Below are positions 1 to 10,091 of a DNA stretch of 57,910 nt, piece by piece (position 1 is the first letter of the stretch; each line of letters opens with the position of its first letter). Location: the NCBI RefSeq assembly GCF_000281045.1, contig NW_008246162.1:42187-100096 (forward strand). Reading direction: 5' to 3'. The notes under the pieces are model-generated. The model was not told the origin of the DNA, did no database searches, and saw nothing but the letters and a program-made list of their open reading frames with translations. The translations under genes and the position numbers were made by a program. This DNA comes from Saprolegnia diclina VS20 (Eukaryota; Oomycota; Saprolegniomycetes; Saprolegniales; Saprolegniaceae).

Positions 1-780
1 GACCGTAGTGGGGACACACTGGGCAAAGTACGCGTTCTGGCGCTTGCACGCCCATCCCATCGTTGAGCCGCAGACACTGTCGTCAAGCCAGCCGTCACCA
101 CCACACTGCTCGTAGCCCACCTTGTCAGGGCGGCAAACAGTATCCAAGCAGGTCGCTCCTTGTGTGCAACGCTCACCGTGGTCGCAGTGCGCCCAAAATC
201 CGACGCATGTACCATGGCGGGGCACTTCCTCCGTGTGCGTCGGCTCTGGCGCCGGTGTCTTCTTAGTGCACTTCGGTCGCTTCGTGGATGGGATCGTCGC
301 GTCCGGCGTCGTCGGTTGCGTTGTCTCGGACACCGAAGTCGTCGCTGTGGTCGTTGTTGGGGTCGCGCCTACGTGCGATGGCGGACGTGGCATCTCGGTG
401 CACGGCGTTGGCGTCTTCGTTTTTGTCGAGCAGATCTTTCGCGTTGGCGTCGGCGTCGGCGGCACAGTTGCTGGTGCAGGGGTCTTTGGAGAGCACTTTT
501 TGTGTGTCGACGTATTGGTCGGCACGGGTGTGGGTGTCTTGGGCACACAGCGATGTTTCGGCGGCACGGGTGTCGTTCTGTTCGTGAGCACAGATGGCTT
601 CGGCGAGCATTTCTTTTTGGGGGAAGGACTTGTGCTGTTGACTTGCGCCGTTGGTGGTGGTGTCTGCGGCGGTAAGAGCGAAGGTGCGTAGCTGCCGATG
701 GCAGACGATCCTCCTTTGGAGCTGGCGATTGCCGCCGTTCCACACAAGACAAGGACCTTGATGACCGACAGTAGCAGCAT
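1..780 (-). CDS. Secreted Pro/Thr-rich protein with a C-terminal CBM1-like cellulose-binding module (partial)
   Basis: The frame is open from an ATG at 780 to the left edge (260 codons), so the C-terminus is missing. Residues 1-19 form a signal peptide (MLLLSVIKVLVLCG...). A long low-complexity linker follows, rich in Pro, Thr and Lys, with spaced single Cys in repeats such as KKCSPKTPAP. From about residue 195 a Cys-rich region begins; residues 222-256 carry the CBM1 pattern: YEQCGG, then Cys, then GWACKRQNAYFAQC. Known of the family: CBM1 modules bind crystalline cellulose, and oomycetes secrete such proteins to the wall or host surface. Inference: an extracellular adhesin or wall protein; no catalytic domain is visible. 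The single Cys in each linker repeat could make intermolecular disulfides. The two other long minus-strand frames here are shadows. Confidence 0.8.
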   Translation of the reverse strand, partial: MLLLSVIKVLVLCGTAAIASSKGGSSAIGSYAPSLLPPQTPPPTAQVNSTSPSPKKKCSPKPSVLTNRTTPVPPKHRCVPKTPTPVPTNTSTHKKCSPKTPAPATVPPTPTPTRKICSTKTKTPTPCTEMPRPPSHVGATPTTTTATTSVSETTQPTTPDATIPSTKRPKCTKKTPAPEPTHTEEVPRHGTCVGFWAHCDHGERCTQGATCLDTVCRPDKVGYEQCGGDGWLDDSVCGSTMGWACKRQNAYFAQCVPTTV

Positions 781-1464
781 GGCAATGATCTAAAAGTGGG
801 GTTCACTGCGAATAAATCTGCCTGCAGATCGGGCAAGCTAGCATGGCTTGTATCAATGATGGCGACCCGCTCGACCAACTACATTTAGAACGACTAGCAC
901 TTTGCTTGTGAGCTGCACCATCTTGTGTTACACGAGAATCCCCGGAAACTAGAGCTAATTTGAGTCGCAGCTTTCCAAAATGACGGCTGGCAATGCACTG
1001 GTAGGTCGATGGTTAGATAGCTTGATTGTGATTACCAACGCTAGCAGTGAAGTCAGGAAAAGTTCTCAACGGAGGACCACGAGTTGCAATGTTAGTTAAT
1101 GTTAGTTGCAGACTAACGCTTAATAGGGCGTCAGACAGGAAGCAATCTATCTATCACCAGAGGATACAACACAGCAAACGTCGATTCCCAAACCGCATGA
1201 ACCACGCATGAGATTCATAAATAAAGTATTATTGTCCAGCGACCCGGCAACGTACATCATCCACCGAGTATTTGGCACAATGTTGTGCATGTCGTGGCCT
1301 GTTGCAGAGGTACTCAAGTCGATGCAGACCAAGAAGCTAGCTGGATGTAAGAGACGTCGCCTCTAACACCAATTGCTTCGGTTGATTGCAGTTTCTCCGC
1401 AAATTGGTTACACCGCAGTTCCGCGGTTGCAGGAAAATCGCAAGCGAGATAGATTCAATCGCCG
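781..1464. other. Intergenic, divergent promoter region
   Basis: About 680 bases between the CBM1-like gene (minus) and the first TIR gene (plus), AT-richer than the flanks. I see no convincing ORF, RNA gene or repeat beyond a short doublet of GTTAGTT near 1092-1106. It must hold both promoters. Confidence 0.6.
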
Positions 1465-2404
1465 ATGCCCAAGTTCCTTTACCACGTCTTCCTCACCCAT
1501 GACTGGGGCACCGACGAGGCTGGTCGTGACAACCACGCTCGCGTGTCCAAAATCAACGATGTTCTCAAAGCCAAGTACAAATCATCTTTGTTGGAACGGA
1601 CATCTTACGCAACGGTGTAGTGGCCTCGTCACGTGGTTCGACGCCGACCGCATGAGTGGTAACATCAAGAAACAAATGGGCCACGGTATTGAAAACTCGG
1701 CGCTCGTCGCCGTCTTCATCACGCAGCGCTACATGGAGAAGGTCAACGGTGCCAACCAGAACGACAATTGCCAGCTCGAGTTCAACATGGCGGGGAACAC
1801 GCAGACGGCAGCGCGCCTCATTCCGATCGTCATGGAGCCTCGCATGAAGGATCAGACCAAGTGGAAATGCGAGTTCAAGCTCACGCTCGGCTCGCTGCTC
1901 TATCTGGACGCAACTTCCGATGCCAACCTTCTGCAGTTCTCCAACGAGCTTTCAACCAAAATCAAGGAAATGCTGGCCAAAACAACGCTCTTTCCAAACC
2001 AAGATGACGTACTGATCGAGGCGACGAAGGCCAGCCCAACGATGGATGTCGTGCATGTCGAACCACCCAACACGACTCCAATCGTCGCCGCTATCCACGC
2101 GACGTTGCCAGTACCACCAAAAAAGGGTCCCAGCGGCGCTAGCGCTGTCGTACCCGTCAACAACACCTACCACTCAACACTAGCCGTGACGCAGCCAGCA
2201 CCGCCAGCTTGGCTGTCGTCAGGTGGCGACCGCCTGCGTCTCATCAAAAAGTCTCTCTTCGGTTTCGGCTGTATATTGCTGGTTCTAGTCGTCATATCGG
2301 CATTGGGCAGCTCGTCATCGTCGTCCTCGACCGACACTACCGAGACGCCGACACCGATCCCAACGCCAACGCCGACACCTACCCAATGGTCTTCCCTGTG
2401 GTAG
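1465..2404 (+). CDS. TIR-domain membrane protein with a short Pro/Thr tail (ectodomain-less paralogue)
   Basis: Exons 1465-1574 and 1621-2404, with a 46-nt intron; 297 aa. The start and intron match the next gene, which has the same MPK(F/Y)LYHVFLTHDWG opening and the same splice position. Residues 4-160 form a TIR domain: a VFLTHDW first strand, then TWFDADRM, then DNCQLEF, whose Glu90 aligns with the catalytic Glu of NAD-cleaving TIR domains. A single transmembrane helix (FGFGCILLVLVVISALG) follows near residue 255, then Ser- and Thr/Pro-rich repeats, and the protein ends at SSLW. The orientation is inferred as cytosolic TIR and a very short outer tail. Unlike its neighbour it lacks the NHL propeller, so it may be a truncated copy, a decoy or a signalling adaptor. 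The stop falls just after the linker type that leads into the propeller in the neighbour. Confidence 0.82.
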
Positions 2405-2577
2405 TATGTACGCACGTTTAGAACGCAGCCGAGCAATGATGAAATATTTTCGACATCATTCCTTGCTGCCGACCGCATCAAATGCGCTCGTGAAATAGTG
2501 TTGGCCACGCATGGATATCGAAACGCCTTTGCTTCGATGGACGGTTGCCATTCAGTCTGTTGGCATCGACGAGAGAT

Positions 2578-4573
2578 ATGCCCAAGTACCTCTACCACGT
2601 TTTTCTCACACACGACTGGGGCATCGACGAGGCTGGCCGTGACAACCACGAGCGCGTCTCTCGCATCAACAACGTCCTCAAGGCCAAGTACGTATCAAAA
2701 ACAGGAACTTGTACTAGTAACGACCTGCACTAGTGACATCGTCACGTGGTTCGACGCCGACCGCATGCGAGGCAACATCAAAAAGATGATGGCCGACGGC
2801 ATTGACCACTCAGCGCTCGCAGCGGTGTTTATCACGCAGCGCTACATGGAGAAGGTCAATGGTACCAACCAGAACGACAATTGCCAGCTAGAGTTTGGCA
2901 TGGCGGGGAACACGCAAACGGCGGCGCGTATCGTTCCTATCGTCATGGAGACTCGTATGAAGAACTTGGCCAACTGGAAGGGCGAGTTCAAGCTCATGTT
3001 GGGCACCTTACTGTACATGGACGCAACATCCGATACCACCCTCGAGCAGTTTGCGCTCGAGTTGGTCGTCAAGATCAAGGAGATGCTGGCGGACACAAAC
3101 TTGTTTCCCGAACAAGACGACGTCATCATTGATGCAGCCGCGAGCGCAGTACTTGTCCAAAAATCCGCCGAGTCCGAGGCACCGCCACCACTTCGCTCCA
3201 ACGCAGTCGCTCCCATGGATGTGCCGAGGGGCAAAGCCGTCAACCACTGGAAACCGTGGCGTCTTCTTGTCGTTGCTGGTACGGCTGCAATCGCGGTCAT
3301 TGCCGTGGTACTGGTTGTTGTCCTATCGTCCTCGACAACGGCGGACGCCACGAACGAGTCTACGCCGAACGCAACACGGGCGCCGGCAACTGCTTCGCCA
3401 TCACCGAGCGCTAGCACGTCGTCTGTGCCGGTTTGGACGCCAACACCAACGCCTACAACGTGGATGGATTTCAGTCTATCACCGACTCCAATGCCGCCAT
3501 CGATGTCAACCTCATCGCCGACACCAACGACATCCTCGTCATGGACACCGTCGTCAACTTCGCCAATGACAACTCCAACTCCTCTATCAACGACAGCATC
3601 AAGTTACGCATATTTCCCATTTACGCCGTCATCGTCTGTGTCATTCGTGAGAGACAGCGCGTCATACTCGTTGAGCACAGTCTGGAATGCGTCGTCGCTC
3701 AATGGTGACCCGTACCTCCTTGGCATCACGTCGGCAGTGTCGCAGATCATTATGAGCGTCGAAACCGGCCTCCTTTCGTGGGCAACAGGCAATCCGGGCG
3801 CCAACGTATGGCTGACGAGCGGCTCGCCAGGCTACCCTCTCACGCTTGCGGCCGACCGCAACGGAAACATCGTGTACGCAGACCCGTTGACGAGCAAAAT
3901 CACGGCCCGGCAGTCGTACTACATGCCCGTCTCGACATCCAACACGAATCAGTACAAGATAGTTGCCGCTAATTTCTCTGGGCCGCGGGGCGTCGCGTTT
4001 TGTCAATGCACCTCATGCTCTGCTTACGCGACGGCGTTTGTCGCAAACACTCTGGACAACAGCCTTATTCGCATCTCGCTGGGATCGAACGTGGCCTCGG
4101 TGTTGTCGTTCACGGGTACACTCAACCGTCCCACGGCTCTGGCCGTTGATCAACAGTGCGCCTATCTCTACATTGCCGACACGGGCAACCATTGTTTTCG
4201 TCGCGTATCCCTCACTGCGACAGCCCCAGCCATCTTGGAGACGGTTGCCGGCACGTGCGGAACTTCGGGGTATGTCGACGGCGATAGATATGCCAACCTC
4301 TTCAACACGCCTCAAGGTCTGGCAGTCGATGGCAACAACACCGTGTACGTCAGCGACACGGGCAACCACGCAATCCGAAAAATCACGTCTTCGGGGTCCG
4401 CGACGACGGTTGTCGGAGCTGGCGGCGCTTACGGCTTTGCAGACGGTCAAGCAAACTGGGCGTTGGTCAACACACCGTTGGCACTCGCCGCAGTGAATTC
4501 AGATCAGTCATCGGTCCCGTGGGGCATATATATCATCGATTATGCAAATAAGAAACTTCGATTGCTCTCGTGA
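2578..4573 (+). CDS. TIR-TM-NHL receptor-like protein
   Basis: Exons 2578-2687 and 2734-4573 (46-nt intron); 649 aa. Order of domains: TIR 1-160 (VFLTHDW, TWFDADRM, catalytic-type Glu90 in DNCQLEF); linker; one hydrophobic helix at about 212-234; Ser/Thr/Pro-rich stalk 235-340; and NHL-type beta-propeller repeats 360-649, with the signature YLYIADTGNHCFRRV at 515-529 and VYVSDTGNHAIRKI at 574-587. The ectodomain has paired Cys (CQCTSC at 460-465) and N-glycosylation sequons. There is no N-terminal signal peptide, so topology is probably a signal anchor with TIR inside and propeller outside. Known of the families: TIR domains signal by assembly and some cleave NAD; NHL propellers bind proteins or glycans. 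Inference: a cell-surface sensor whose output is the TIR domain. Tandem copies flank it on both sides. Confidence 0.87.
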
Positions 4574-4868
4574 GCATCATCAAATGCGTTCAAATCGTAG
4601 CACCAGCCGCAGGAGCGTATTGCCGCCACTGTTCTAGCGGAATCCCAGCTCCGATACGTTTCCCGTCGATAGGAATAATTACTTTGGACTCCCAACGACC
4701 GACTTAAATGCCTGGATGCACCGTGCAAGGCAAAACCAGAAATTACTGCGTCAAAGTACGATACCAACCTACTGTTTCAACCGCGCGCTTCGGTTGGGTC
4801 AGCGTTCGAACAATTGCGCCCTTACGCATCGATTCTCACAACGCTTTTTACCTCCTAGCTCTGAGCTG

Positions 4869-5894
4869 ATGGCTTCTCGAAACGCTCTACGATGGCTCAT
4901 GTCAACTATTGTGCTCACCATGGGCGCCCCCCCACAGTTGCTCTTGGATGCCCCGCTTCCAGTATCATCGTCCATGGTGACCGACAGCGGCACATACACC
5001 GTGTCGACGGTCTTTGACGCATCGCCGGTCAACTGGGTTCTCAGTGCTGGTCTTTTGCGCGAGCCGAGCGCCTTTCTTCTTGTTGGCACCGACTTTGGCC
5101 TGTTTGCGGCTAATGGGTCTACAAACATCTCACTTGCTGAAGATGCGGGTCTCGGGCTGCCGTTCGCGCTGGCCGTGGACGTCAATAATACTGTTCTGCT
5201 GGCGGACCCGACGTCGGATCGTGTCGTGTCCCGTCTTAACAGCCTGGCGCCAGTACCCACCACAGACACGAGCGTATACGCAACGCTGCACAACGTAAAC
5301 GTCTCGGGATCACGGGGTGCTGTCGCCTGCCCGTGCGTTGGATGCCCATGTGGCGGCAAGACCTACATTGCGAATACGCTCAACAACAGCATTACAATCC
5401 TCGAGGATGGCGTAGCGTGGTCGCTGGCCTTGGACGGTTCCCTCAAACTGCCGACGGCGCTCGGCATCGATAGCCTCGGATCGACACTTTACATCGCCGA
5501 CACAGGCAACCACTGTATCCGCTCGGTCGCATTGGACAGCACAGCGCTAATCCTGGCCACCGTTGCCGGCACTTGCGACACATGGGGATATATCGACGGC
5601 ACACCATCATCAACGCTCTTCAACTCACCACAAGGCCTGGCGCTTGACGCTGATGATACCATCTACGTGAGCGACACGGGCAACCACGCGCTTCGAAAGA
5701 TCACGTCGAGTCTCGTGACAACTATTATCGGCCAGGGCGGCGTGTACGGATTCCGCGACGGCAGTCAGTATACCGCCAGACTCCACTCGCCAGCGGGGCT
5801 CATAGTCTACGCACCGTTCCCGAATGCCCTCGACATCTTTGTCGTTGACTACAACAACCAGCGCCTGCGCCAAGTGCACCGAGAGCGACAATAG
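4869..5894 (+). CDS. Secreted NHL-repeat protein
   Basis: Single exon, 341 aa. The ATG at 4869 is preferred over one at 4716 in the same frame because it opens a hydrophobic N-terminus (LRWLMSTIVLTMGAPP) that looks like a signal peptide. The rest is an NHL beta-propeller closely related to the ectodomain of the upstream gene: LYIADTGNHCIRSV and IYVSDTGNHALRKI occupy equivalent places, and the paired Cys stretch (CPCVGCPC) is conserved. No TIR domain and no second membrane helix is present. Inference: a soluble version of the receptor ectodomain, possibly a ligand carrier, co-receptor or decoy. It begins about 295 bases after the TIR-TM-NHL gene on the same strand. Confidence 0.82.
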   Translation: MASRNALRWLMSTIVLTMGAPPQLLLDAPLPVSSSMVTDSGTYTVSTVFDASPVNWVLSAGLLREPSAFLLVGTDFGLFAANGSTNISLAEDAGLGLPFALAVDVNNTVLLADPTSDRVVSRLNSLAPVPTTDTSVYATLHNVNVSGSRGAVACPCVGCPCGGKTYIANTLNNSITILEDGVAWSLALDGSLKLPTALGIDSLGSTLYIADTGNHCIRSVALDSTALILATVAGTCDTWGYIDGTPSSTLFNSPQGLALDADDTIYVSDTGNHALRKITSSLVTTIIGQGGVYGFRDGSQYTARLHSPAGLIVYAPFPNALDIFVVDYNNQRLRQVHRERQ

Positions 5895-6092
5895 TTCTTC
5901 TTCATCTTTCTTTGATATCAAATCTTCTTCAACACCAGTCTGCACGGAGTTACTTTCGCACGCTGGAAAATCCATTAATACGACGCATCCGAGCATAGGT
6001 TCCCGCCTTTTTCTAAAATAGATGTCACCTGGCGTTGATTGGTCCTATTTCGACTTGTCAATCCTTCGCACCAGAGTCGCTGCCAGTTTTAC

Positions 6093-7367
6093 ATGGCCAG
6101 CTCCCCATCGCTGCCTTGCAGGGAAGAGGACTTGGCGAAGAACGCGTCTTGTGTCTCGATGTCCAATGTACCCGTTGCAACAGAGACGCCGCCAGAGGGG
6201 GGCGATATCCCCGTGCTTGGCGCGGACGAGACGCCGTCCGCCCCCGCTACCGAATGCGAGGAAAAGAAGAAGACGAAGATCCCACCCATCGTGTTCGTAC
6301 CGCTTCTTGGTGCCTTTGTCGTCATCACAGTTGTCCCATCTGTCGTGAGCAATCTCATGAACAAGTCGTCGTCGTCGTCCCCGACACCAGCACCGCCCTC
6401 ACCAACAACAGCGCCAGGCTACGGGGGCAGCGGTACAAAGGGATGGGACTTCACGCCGGCGCCAGCGACCCCAACACCCACCCCGTCTACACCAACGTAC
6501 GCCATCTCGACCGAGTTTGCCAGCCTGTACGCTCAAGCCAACATCACTGGCGTCGCACTCGGCAGCCTTCAGGCATCTCCTTGGGTTGCCCTCAACCAAA
6601 CGACCATCTACTCGTCCCAGAGCTCGCTTCTCGAAAACAGCACGTCGCATTTCAGTGGCGTCACATCGGACGCCAGTGGTAACCTCTACGTGTCCGACTT
6701 GACTCAGCCCCAGATTGTACAGCGCCCTTGGAATGCCACAACTTCAACCACTTATGCCGTCCTGACCAACACGACCAGCGGGCTTTTGCAACCACGTGGC
6801 TTGACCATGTGCGCTGGTGTTCTATTTGCCCTCGACAGCGGCTACATCAAAAGCGTTAACAAGACGACAGTCATGGCCGTTGTCGCGGGACTCTCTACGA
6901 CCGCTACGAATCTCGCCGCTGATAGCACGGGCTCTTATTTATACATTGCCGACACGGGCGCCCACTGCATTCGACGCGTCGCCCTCGCAAACTATGTCCT
7001 CGAGACGTATGCCGGCAGCTGCGGTAATGGAGGCTACGTTGACGGCCCGCGCTTGTCGTCGCGCTGGAACTCGCCAGGCGGTGTCACGGTCGACGTGTAC
7101 GGCCACGTCTACGTCAGCGACACTGGGAACCACGTCGTGCGCAAAGTGGACAGCGTCTCGTCTACCACGTCGACACTCGCAGGGACGCCCGGCGTCTCGG
7201 GCCTTCGCGACTCGAGCGGCACCTTGACGACTAGCTTGCTCAACGCACCGCTCGGCCTCGTCATTAATGGAACGCTTAGCTGGCAAGTGCTCGGCAACAG
7301 CGCCTTCAACTTGTATGTAGCCGATACTGGCAACAACTGCATACGGCGCATCTCAAAGCTCTCGTGA
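6093..7367 (+). CDS. Single-pass membrane protein with NHL-repeat ectodomain, no TIR
   Basis: Single exon, 424 aa from the ATG at 6093. An ATG at 6039 overlaps a CCAAT box (ATTGG at 6038-6042) and is less likely; 6159 (MSNVPVATE) is also possible. A polar 60-residue N-terminus ending in a basic run (EEKKKTK) leads into one membrane helix at about 64-88 (IPPIVFVPLLGAFVVITVVP), then a Ser/Pro/Thr stalk and an NHL propeller with LYIADTGAHCIRRV, VYVSDTGNHVVRKV and LYVADTGNNCIRRI. The layout is that of the TIR-TM-NHL gene with the TIR domain replaced by a short acidic/basic tail. A poly(A)-like AATAAA lies at 7379. Inference: membrane-bound partner or non-signalling member of the family. Confidence 0.82.
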   Translation: MASSPSLPCREEDLAKNASCVSMSNVPVATETPPEGGDIPVLGADETPSAPATECEEKKKTKIPPIVFVPLLGAFVVITVVPSVVSNLMNKSSSSSPTPAPPSPTTAPGYGGSGTKGWDFTPAPATPTPTPSTPTYAISTEFASLYAQANITGVALGSLQASPWVALNQTTIYSSQSSLLENSTSHFSGVTSDASGNLYVSDLTQPQIVQRPWNATTSTTYAVLTNTTSGLLQPRGLTMCAGVLFALDSGYIKSVNKTTVMAVVAGLSTTATNLAADSTGSYLYIADTGAHCIRRVALANYVLETYAGSCGNGGYVDGPRLSSRWNSPGGVTVDVYGHVYVSDTGNHVVRKVDSVSSTTSTLAGTPGVSGLRDSSGTLTTSLLNAPLGLVINGTLSWQVLGNSAFNLYVADTGNNCIRRISKLS

Positions 7368-7675
7368 CTAAACCAAGAAATAAACAACAACCCCTAATGA
7401 CTCTAATCACCTTTGCAGTGTTGATTAGGTGATGCACTGTTAGGGTGTTGGCTGACACTGAATAGCGTCGCGCGGGTCGCTGATTCCACCATTACACCCG
7501 CATTCTTTCCATACAACCAACTCGGTAGAGCCCTCTCGATGCGCTCGAGTATGATTAGCTGGCTCGCCATAGCGAGGCCTGCAGCACGGAGGTTTCGTGT
7601 TCGGGTGGTTGAGTGTATCCGGTGAAACGGGTGCAGTTACCTCGATGGTGCCGAGTGCAAAACAAGGTTTTAGCC
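7368..7675. other. Intergenic
   Basis: About 308 bases. It holds the AATAAA at 7379-7384 that probably ends the NHL gene and the promoter of the next gene. No other feature is seen. Confidence 0.6.
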
Positions 7676-8579
7676 ATGGACAAGGACGACTACGGTACCG
7701 CATCCATCGCTTCTGCGACGGTGTTGACGCTGTTTCTTCTTCGTAGACAACCAGATGCACACGGTGGCAGACGACGAAGCCGATGAAGATGGCGACATCG
7801 GACGCGATGACGACGTCGGCTCGGACCTCGAGATTGACGACGTCCAAAGGCAAGACAAAGAACTCATTTCAGTGGTCTATTATGGGGCGCCATAGATCCT
7901 TCTCGCCGCTGAATCTGAGCTCATACGACTCGGTTGCGAAGCTGTCACGGGCCGAGTCGGCGGAAATTTTCTCGAAAAAGTTTGCCGAGCGGTCGCAGGT
8001 CAAGAGCTCGATGCTGGAGGAAGAAAAACTTCGGCGCCTTCAAAAGGAGAAGCGGCGACAGGCGAATATCGAAAAGTGGCAGTCCAAGCTCGCAAAGTCG
8101 CCGTTCAAAGTCAACCTCGTCGCGGACAACGAGCGGCTCGATGAGGTGGACGTGAAGTGTCGTCAAGATCTGACGACGGGTAGGAAAACCGCGTGCGCTT
8201 GGCGGAGGAAGCGCGTCGCATTCGCGCGCTTGAGAAGAAGACCAAGCAGGTCAAAAACGACATCATTCTCAAGGTATACCGATGGAGAAGAAGAACGGCA
8301 GCAGATAATGATACGTAGGCGCTGCAAGAGACGTCCGACTTGGACGCCTTGCGACGTGAGAAGCGCGTTATCATGGAGGAGGAGAAGCGCCTGAAGGCGC
8401 TGCTGGACCTTGAAAAGACCAACTCGCACCGGAAGATGGACATGCTTGCGGCCCAGAACGCAGAGAAGAAGCGCAAGCAAGAGAAGATTGAGTTCCGCAT
8501 GAAGCAGCGCAAGGACCAGTTGCAGACGCGCGACGAAGAATACAAGAAACTCCTCAAGGAGAAGCTCGCTCTCGAATAA
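7676..8579 (+). CDS. Charged coiled-coil protein of unknown function
   Basis: Proposed exons: 7676-7694, 7747-7849, 7896-8145, 8184-8273, 8319-8579; 240 aa, phases consistent throughout. The N-terminus is acidic (DDEADEDGDIGRDDD). From about residue 60 the chain is a nearly continuous Glu/Lys/Arg-rich helix (MLEEEKLRRLQKEKRRQ, EEARRIRALEKKTKQ, FRMKQRKDQLQTRDEEY) predicted to be a coiled coil. I do not recognise a family; the composition resembles structural proteins of cytoskeleton or flagellum, but that is only a guess. The join 7849/7896 would need a GC-AG intron (AAAG then GCAAGA). An alternative 58-nt GT-AG intron is phase-compatible but loses part of the acidic stretch. The third intron (38 nt) has a weak donor. 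The stop is 20 bases from the stop of the convergent LAMTOR4-like gene. Confidence 0.65.
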
Positions 8580-8599
8580 GGAGACGCATTATACGATAC

Positions 8600-8953
8600 T
8601 TAGTTCATGCCGTCGGGCGTCGACTTGACAATGTACAAGTGGCTTTCGTCAAGAGAAACAGAGTACTCGTAGCTTGGGAAGGCAATCGTGATGCTTTCAA
8701 GCAGCTCGCGCTGGGGGTCCGTAGCCTTCAAGATCGAAAGGTTGCCCACGTCGAGGAGCATGTGGCGCACAGCGTTGCACGCGTCAACCCCTTCGTCGCC
8801 GGCCAAGTCGCCAGCAGCGCTTACGATGCTGCCATCGAGGGTCACGATGGCGACGCCGATCTGGTTGGGCGTCGCCAACAGCGTATCCTATCCGGTGCGT
8901 GAGCGTCTTGTCATCCTCGGCGACGGTCTCTCTACCATGCTCACTGCGCTCAT
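8600..8953 (-). CDS. LAMTOR4: LAMTOR4-like Ragulator subunit
   Basis: Exons (minus strand) 8953-8936 (six codons) and 8887-8600, with a 48-nt intron; 101 aa, the usual size of LAMTOR4. The body has the roadblock-like fold pattern of the family: QIGVAIVTLDGSIVSAAGDL, a helix (VDACNAVRHML) and a terminal strand YEYSVSLDESHLYIVK. Known of the family: LAMTOR4 pairs with LAMTOR5 in the Ragulator scaffold that holds Rag GTPases and TORC1 on the lysosome. The assignment rests on length and pattern, not on invariant residues, so another roadblock-type protein is possible. The six-codon first exon is chosen because the frame is closed just upstream and a phase-0 splice restores it. Confidence 0.6.
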
Positions 8954-9119
8954 CTTCCTCCGTCAGCTCGAAATTTGCAGCAAATATTTGCCCAGCAATA
9001 ATATATGTTTTGATATACGCACCTGAAACACGAAAAGCACAACATCTTTAGGTGCATATAGCCAAAACTGACACGAGCAATATTTGAATGCAACATCACG
9101 AACGACAAACGTGGGCTAG

Positions 9120-9878
9120 CTAGACATGTGCCACAGAGCAGTCTTCAGCCCCTGCAGCCCTGTCATTTTCCGTGCTAGCGGAAGGCACTGTTAGCTCGCA
9201 ATACGGAGCACTGACCCATTGCGACGATGCTGCTGTCGGTGTTGGAATTTCGGAGACGTGTGTGTTGGCAAGCGAGATCCGAGACATACGCAGCGCGGCG
9301 GATGGTGGCGGCTCAGCCGTTGTCTTGACTTGGACGAAGCCACCGACCAGGGCAATACAAATGCCCAAGAGAAGCTTCAGCAATGGTGTCTCGCTGACGG
9401 TCGGCTGGTCGTCGAGCCACAGCGCCGCAAGTGCTCCGACGACGATGGACGCGCCGAGGCAGCACGTGACGACAATGGTGCGGATGCGCTCCGAGTATGT
9501 GATGCCGACATAGATGTCAACGCCAATGTACATAGCGAAAAACACGTAGGCGACGAAGCGGTTTACGACACACGCCAAGATGCACGTCCCGACTAGAACG
9601 ATCGTGGCCATGTTGAGCACAGCCTTGCCGAGGATGAGAAGGATGCTTGTATGACGTACATCGACATAGCGATGGACCATGGCGAGGCCAAGGACCACAA
9701 AGAGGAGAAGCATCATCGTTGCGATAAAGTCGAGGTTGCCGAATGTCGCGAGCGCGAGGTAGCCGAAGACAAAGACGCCGACAGCCACGATGTGGATCGC
9801 AGCGTAGCCAAGGAAGGCGCAAAGGAGGCCGTACATTACCACGATTGCGTAGAAGACCACATACGACGTTGAAAGCAT
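9120..9878 (-). CDS. Multi-pass membrane protein, about seven helices, unknown
   Basis: Single exon, 252 aa. Residues 5-190 are almost entirely hydrophobic, with about seven predicted membrane helices (for example YVVFYAIVVMYGLLCAFLG, FIATMMLLLFVVLGLAM, TIVVTCCLGASIVVGALAAL). The last 60 residues are polar, Ser/Thr/Pro-rich and probably cytosolic. I do not recognise the family. Transporter, channel or scaffolding roles are all open. It lies head-away from the mL41 gene, 214 bases from its start codon. Confidence 0.7.
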   Translation of the reverse strand: MLSTSYVVFYAIVVMYGLLCAFLGYAAIHIVAVGVFVFGYLALATFGNLDFIATMMLLLFVVLGLAMVHRYVDVRHTSILLILGKAVLNMATIVLVGTCILACVVNRFVAYVFFAMYIGVDIYVGITYSERIRTIVVTCCLGASIVVGALAALWLDDQPTVSETPLLKLLLGICIALVGGFVQVKTTAEPPPSAALRMSRISLANTHVSEIPTPTAASSQWVSAPYCELTVPSASTENDRAAGAEDCSVAHV

Positions 9879-10091
9879 AGCACTATTCTTCGCTGGGCCG
9901 GACGTCGGGTATTCAGCTCCGCTCTTTCTGGGATCTCAGGATCAGCCCACGCATGACTTTGCCTGTCAGCCGCTAGCGCACTTAGTCGGACCGTACCTAG
10001 CCATCTTGTGAGGGTCGTACTTGTTTGGAAGGCCGAACTTGTGCGGGATGGTTTGGTTGGGCGACGTGGTTTCTCATTCGCCTTTTCGAAG

